Shown in pieces: positions 60,707-64,000 of a stretch of DNA of 64,000 nt. A program made the translations under genes and the position numbers. Positions within the stretch are counted from its first letter, which is position 1. Every line of letters begins with the position of its first letter. This stretch comes from Natrialba taiwanensis DSM 12281 (GTDB lineage Archaea; Halobacteriota; Halobacteria; Halobacteriales; Natrialbaceae), in assembly GCF_000337595.1 (NCBI RefSeq), contig NZ_AOIL01000013.1, positions 1 to 64,000 of the forward strand, written 5' to 3'. The notes under the pieces are model-generated. The model saw nothing but the letters and a program-made list of their open reading frames with translations, searched no databases and was not told the origin of the DNA.

Positions 60707-62641
60707 TCAGAGGAACCGGAACGTTTCCAGATTCTTCGGTGCGAAGGTCCGCATGTTGTAGTCGTGGTAGAGCGCCGAGGAGAGGTCCTGCGCCGAGCGT
60801 TCGTCGCCGTGAACACAGAGTACCTTCTCGGGGCGGGGATTCATCGTCTTGACGAAGTTCTCGAGTCCCGCGCGGTCGGCGTGGCCGGAGAACCCGTCGA
60901 CGGTGTCGACGTCCATGTTCAGCGTGAGCGTCCCGCGACTGTTGTCAGAGCCCATTGCGCCGACTTCGCTGGTCGGAATCTCGTCCCAGCCGTTCTGGAT
61001 GCGTCGGCCGAGCGTTCCCTGCGCCTGGTAGCCGACGAAGACGAGCGTCGAATCCGGGTCGGGACCGATGTGGCCGAGCCAGGACATGATCGGCCCGCCG
61101 GTGACCATCCCCGACGTCGAGAGGATGATACAGGAGTCGCCGTCGGCGACGTCCTGGCGCTCCTCCTCGCCGCCGTCGATGTGGTTGAACTCGTCGGCGA
61201 GGAAGGGATTTTCGTCGTCGTGGAAGATACGGTCTCGGAGGTCGTCTCGCAGATATTCGGGGTAGGTGGTGTGAATCGCCGTCGCCTCCCAGATCATGCC
61301 GTCGAGGTGGACCGGCATGGAGGGGATGTCGCCCTCGCGCATGGCCTCTTCGAGGACGAGCATGAGCTCCTGGGACCGGCCCACTGCGAAGGCGGGGATG
61401 ACGACCTTGCCGCCCTGCTCGTAGGTCTCGTTGATGACCTCCTTGAGTTTCTCCTCGGAGTCCGCCTGGTCGGTCTGGTAATCGTTCCGACCGCCGTAGG
61501 TCGACTCGAGGACGAGCGTTTCGACGCGCGGGAAGTCGTTGACCGCGCCGTTGAACAGGCGGGTGTCCTCGTAGTGAATGTCGCCGGAGAACGCGACGTT
61601 GTAGAGTCCGTCGCCGATGTGGAAGTGCGAGACGGCAGAACCGAGAATGTGGCCGGCGTTGTGCAGCGTGAGTTTGACGTCCGGCGCGATGTCCGTCACG
61701 TCCCCATATTCGAGGGGGATGCAGTGTTTGATCGCCTCGCGGACCATCTCGGAGTCGTACGGTGGCGTGCGCCCCTCCTTTGCGGCGACATCGAGGTAGT
61801 CGAGCGTGAGCAGCCCCATCATGTCCCGCGTGGGCTCGGTACAGTAGATCGGGCCGTCGTAGCCGTACTTGAACAACAGCGGGATGAACGCAGAGTGGTC
61901 GAGGTGGGCGTGCGTGAGCACGACCGCGTCGATCGTCTCCGGACCAGCGCCGAACGCCTCGGGCGCGTGCAGGTACGGCACCTCGCCTTCCGCACCCGGC
62001 TTGTCACCGCAGTCGACGAGGATGCGCGTCTCCGGCGTCGAGAGGATAAAGGACGCGCGGCCAACCTCGCGACAGCAGCCAAGCGTCGAGATGCGTACGT
62101 ACTCGTCGTCGGACATCTCCTCGCGGTGGATCTGCCGGCCGACCTTCTCTAGGATGTCCCGGCGCTCGTCGCGCTCCTGCTTGAGGAAACTTCGAACGTT
62201 CGAGACCGTCGAGGACTCGATCGGCGGCGTCCGAACGACCTCGGGCGTCCAGCCGACGTTCTTCGTAATGTCGCGCAGCGTCGACCCGTGGCGGCCGATC
62301 ACCATCCCCGGCTTTTCGGCCTCGATGACGACCTCGCCGGTATCGGCGTGGAAGTCGAGGTCCGTGACGCCCGCGTCCTCCGGGATCACCTGCATGATCT
62401 CCTCGCGGGCCTCGTTCGGCCGCGAGAGGACGCTCGGATCCGGTCGAACGGTGATCCGCTTGCGAAGCTTACTCGCAAGCTTTCGGATGAGGTCACCCTG
62501 TTGGGCAAACTCCTTGGGATCGCGCGTATAGACGACCAGTTCCGGGCCTTCGTACTTCACCGAGGAGACCGAGATATCACTCGGTAACTCGCTCGTGATC
62601 TCTGCTTGCAAATCGTCGAGTTGCTGCTCTACAGTACTCAT
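60707..62641 (-). CDS. aCPSF1 (FttA) beta-CASP ribonuclease, transcription termination factor
   Basis: This 644-residue archaeal cleavage-and-polyadenylation-like factor has two N-terminal KH-type domains (about residues 1-145, with VIGRHGSTLRDITKNVG). A metallo-beta-lactamase core follows, with LTHAHLDHSAFIPLLFK, LHNAGHILGSA and FSGDIHYEDTRLF. The beta-CASP domain includes IPAFAVGRSQELM and STSGMVTGGP, and the C-terminal GHADRAG, then PEKVLCVHGD, completes the active site. It cuts nascent RNA and ends transcription. The initiation MSTVEQQLDDLQAEITSELP is conserved. Confidence 0.96.
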   Translation of the reverse strand: MSTVEQQLDDLQAEITSELPSDISVSSVKYEGPELVVYTRDPKEFAQQGDLIRKLASKLRKRITVRPDPSVLSRPNEAREEIMQVIPEDAGVTDLDFHADTGEVVIEAEKPGMVIGRHGSTLRDITKNVGWTPEVVRTPPIESSTVSNVRSFLKQERDERRDILEKVGRQIHREEMSDDEYVRISTLGCCREVGRASFILSTPETRILVDCGDKPGAEGEVPYLHAPEAFGAGPETIDAVVLTHAHLDHSAFIPLLFKYGYDGPIYCTEPTRDMMGLLTLDYLDVAAKEGRTPPYDSEMVREAIKHCIPLEYGDVTDIAPDVKLTLHNAGHILGSAVSHFHIGDGLYNVAFSGDIHYEDTRLFNGAVNDFPRVETLVLESTYGGRNDYQTDQADSEEKLKEVINETYEQGGKVVIPAFAVGRSQELMLVLEEAMREGDIPSMPVHLDGMIWEATAIHTTYPEYLRDDLRDRIFHDDENPFLADEFNHIDGGEEERQDVADGDSCIILSTSGMVTGGPIMSWLGHIGPDPDSTLVFVGYQAQGTLGRRIQNGWDEIPTSEVGAMGSDNSRGTLTLNMDVDTVDGFSGHADRAGLENFVKTMNPRPEKVLCVHGDERSAQDLSSALYHDYNMRTFAPKNLETFRFL

Positions 62642-63022
62642 AATCGCCAGATGTGGCTTGCGTGAACTCGTCGCCCGGGAGTATGATCCGGGAAGTCGCT
62701 GTCACAGCCGTCCGATCCACCCCACGCCACTGTCGAACTCGTGTGGGTGAGTGGTGAGACCGATACCGACAGAGACACCAACGACGGAACCGACGACACC
62801 GCCGCCAATAGCGACACCACGGTCCGCTCCCGTGAGACAACGCAGTCTGCGTCGTATCTCGGATCATTCGCTGTGACATCGTCCCATGACGAACATACTC
62901 CCAGGTCGGTTATCCTGGTCACTGCGGGAAGATTCCAGGGAGAACCCGCTTACCCGAGGCTATTCTTTGCGTGGTATAAAAGCCTTCGCAAAATCCAGGA
63001 TGACGCCACCCGTAGTAGGCGT
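62642..63022. other. Divergent promoter region, no gene
   Basis: This 381-base region separates aCPSF1 (minus) from the hypothetical gene at 63023 (plus). No credible gene is seen. A plus-strand TATA GTATAAAA lies at 62974-62981; the aCPSF1 promoter is not obvious by eye. Confidence 0.5.
62974..62981 (+). promoter_or_regulatory. Strong TATA box of the 63023 gene
   Basis: GTATAAAA is one of the best TATA elements in the window. It predicts initiation near 63004 and a leader of about 18 bases before ATG 63023. Confidence 0.6.
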
Positions 63023-63505
63023 ATGCACCTCACACCGGCCCGCGTCGCCGACGAACGAGACTGGATTCGCACCCGCGACGATACCATCGTCCCGCTCATC
63101 AACGACATCCGCGACGACCTCGGCACCCACTTTGATACCGATGTCGATCACGTCACGACGTCCCAGTACCAGCAGGCCGTCGACACCGTCTTCGCGGACG
63201 GCGACCTCGCCGTCAACGTCGCCGCCATGGTCGCACTGCTTCGTGAACTCGACGTCCAGGACGACTACCCCGGCTTCGTCGTCGACGAACTCCTCGGTCG
63301 CGAACTCGCTGCAACCATCGCCGGCACGCAGCCCTTGCGAACGCTCGGCGAGGCGACCTTCCACTACGCGGATATTCACGTTCACGGCGACCCGGACCAG
63401 AACGCGGGCCTCGACGACCTCGACGCTGCCCTCGCGGCCGGCTTTCAGGAGCGACTCCCGGGCTGGGACTGGACCGAACGCGACAGTCCGTTTCGCGTCG
63501 AGTGA
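63023..63505 (+). CDS. Conserved haloarchaeal hypothetical protein
   Basis: This 160-residue protein starts MHLTPARVADERDWIRTRDD. It is largely helical, with acidic and aromatic surfaces (DDLGTHFDTDVDHVTTSQYQ, VDELLGRELAATIAGT and a C-terminal LPGWDWTERDSPFRVE). No motif or family is recognised. Acidity and codon use match real haloarchaeal genes, and it has a strong TATA box. It ends six bases before the stop of the convergent gene. Confidence 0.75.
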   Translation: MHLTPARVADERDWIRTRDDTIVPLINDIRDDLGTHFDTDVDHVTTSQYQQAVDTVFADGDLAVNVAAMVALLRELDVQDDYPGFVVDELLGRELAATIAGTQPLRTLGEATFHYADIHVHGDPDQNAGLDDLDAALAAGFQERLPGWDWTERDSPFRVE

Positions 63506-63511
63506 GGCGAC

Positions 63512-64000
63512 TTACTCGCTCGAGTTCGAGTTCGTCTCGCCGTCCGATTCGGACTCCTCGTCCGTCTCCGAGTCCGTGCCCGTCGTCGATTCGTTCTCGC
63601 CGCCGCTTTCGCCGTCGTTCCCGCTCTCGCCGTCCGAGTCGCCATCGGACGCGGACTCGTTTCCAGTCCCGTTCGCGCCCTGTCCCTGGGCCTGCTGGAG
63701 GACGAGTTCGTATTCCGAGCCGGGAAGCAGCGCGTCAACCTCCTCGGCGCGGAGCAACTCGACGAGGCGGTCGTCGGGGCCGTCGACGAGGAACGCGCCC
63801 TGTTCGGCGACGGCCGCCTCGAGCGAGACGTCGTCGTCTTCGAGCATCGCCGACTCGAACTCGGCGGAGCGCTCCTGGAACAGCTCGGTTTGTCGTTGTT
63901 GGTACAGAGTCTCCAACTCCTGTCGGGTCGCGTCCTCGCCGGCTTCGTCCCTGACCTCCTGCTCGAGCGCGACGAGGTCCTCTCGGGCGGGCTGAACGGA
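63512..64000 (-). CDS. Acidic protein of unknown function, 5' part beyond window
   Basis: This minus-strand frame is open to the window edge, so the start lies beyond 64000. The visible 162 residues begin inside a helical, probably coiled-coil region (PAREDLVALEQEVRDEAGED, then ELETLYQQRQTELFQERSAE). A small domain follows (AFLVDGPDDRLVELLRAEEV, then LPGSEYELVLQQAQG). The tail is a long Asp/Glu/Ser/Gly low-complexity stretch, like the surface or linker tails common in haloarchaea. No family is recognised. Confidence 0.65.
   Translation of the reverse strand, partial: SVQPAREDLVALEQEVRDEAGEDATRQELETLYQQRQTELFQERSAEFESAMLEDDDVSLEAAVAEQGAFLVDGPDDRLVELLRAEEVDALLPGSEYELVLQQAQGQGANGTGNESASDGDSDGESGNDGESGGENESTTGTDSETDEESESDGETNSNSSE

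Overview
The window is GC-rich archaeal chromosome, almost certainly from a halophilic euryarchaeon (class Halobacteria; a Natrialba/Natrinema-type relative is plausible but not provable here). The signs are strongly acidic proteins, archaeal translation and transcription genes (L21e, L37e, RpoF, aCPSF1, LSm), ether-lipid synthesis (GGGP synthase), the archaeal CoA route (pantoate kinase and phosphopantothenate synthetase), haloarchaea-specific HTH_10 (bacterio-opsin-activator type) and HalOD1 domains, Tat-dependent secretion, and many TATA boxes about 27 bases before start codons, as expected for leaderless transcripts. The first 24 bases are Illumina adapter, so base 1 is a contig end and not genomic sequence.

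Layout. 1-3.4 kb: acyl-CoA/lipid catabolism genes (truncated 3-hydroxyacyl-CoA dehydrogenase, phosphotransferase, HAD hydrolase, divergent SDR) around a promoter region with phased repeats. 3.6-7.2 kb: F420-type oxidoreductase, AIR-synthase-like protein, K+ channel. 7.4-10.3 kb: Dna2-like nuclease-helicase. 10.5-13.8 kb: small haloarchaeal proteins and a F420-associated metalloprotease. 14.1-17 kb: LSm-L37e pair, threonine synthase, GGGP synthase. 17.1-18.6 kb: DUF1326-DUF2182 pair. 18.7-23.4 kb: sirtuin, HTH_10 regulator, cytochrome P450, AspRS. 23.4-27.4 kb: two Tat-exported proteins and a second HTH_10 regulator. 27.4-33 kb: CoA synthesis genes flanking a giant membrane protein with about 13 tandem DUF1508/YegP-like units, then a HalOD1 protein. 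33-41 kb: exported gamma-glutamyltransferase, TyrRS, biotin ligase, universal stress protein, amidohydrolase and HD phosphohydrolase. 41-48.5 kb: small regulators, a GH3 glycosidase with a sugar dehydrogenase, nitroreductase and aminotransferase. 48.5-50.7 kb: two-gene MetE. 51.3-56.1 kb: the archaeal L21e-RpoF-DUF655-KsgA-Mtq2 cluster, interrupted by a degenerate receiver and a MscS channel. 56.2-64 kb: cystathionine synthase-type enzyme, a class I terpene-synthase-like protein, MBL hydrolase, RNA ligase, aCPSF1 and two haloarchaeal hypotheticals.

Most of the window is core housekeeping DNA. I see no transposase, integrase, CRISPR array, rRNA or tRNA. The most interesting items are the 13-unit DUF1508-like membrane protein beside the CoA genes, the terpene-synthase-like gene, the receiver whose phospho-acceptor aspartate is glutamate, the cysteine-rich DUF1326/DUF2182 pair, and several palindromic promoter elements. 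Coordinates and starts were chosen by hand from codons, conserved N-termini and TATA spacing. Family names rest on motif recognition and not on database searches.
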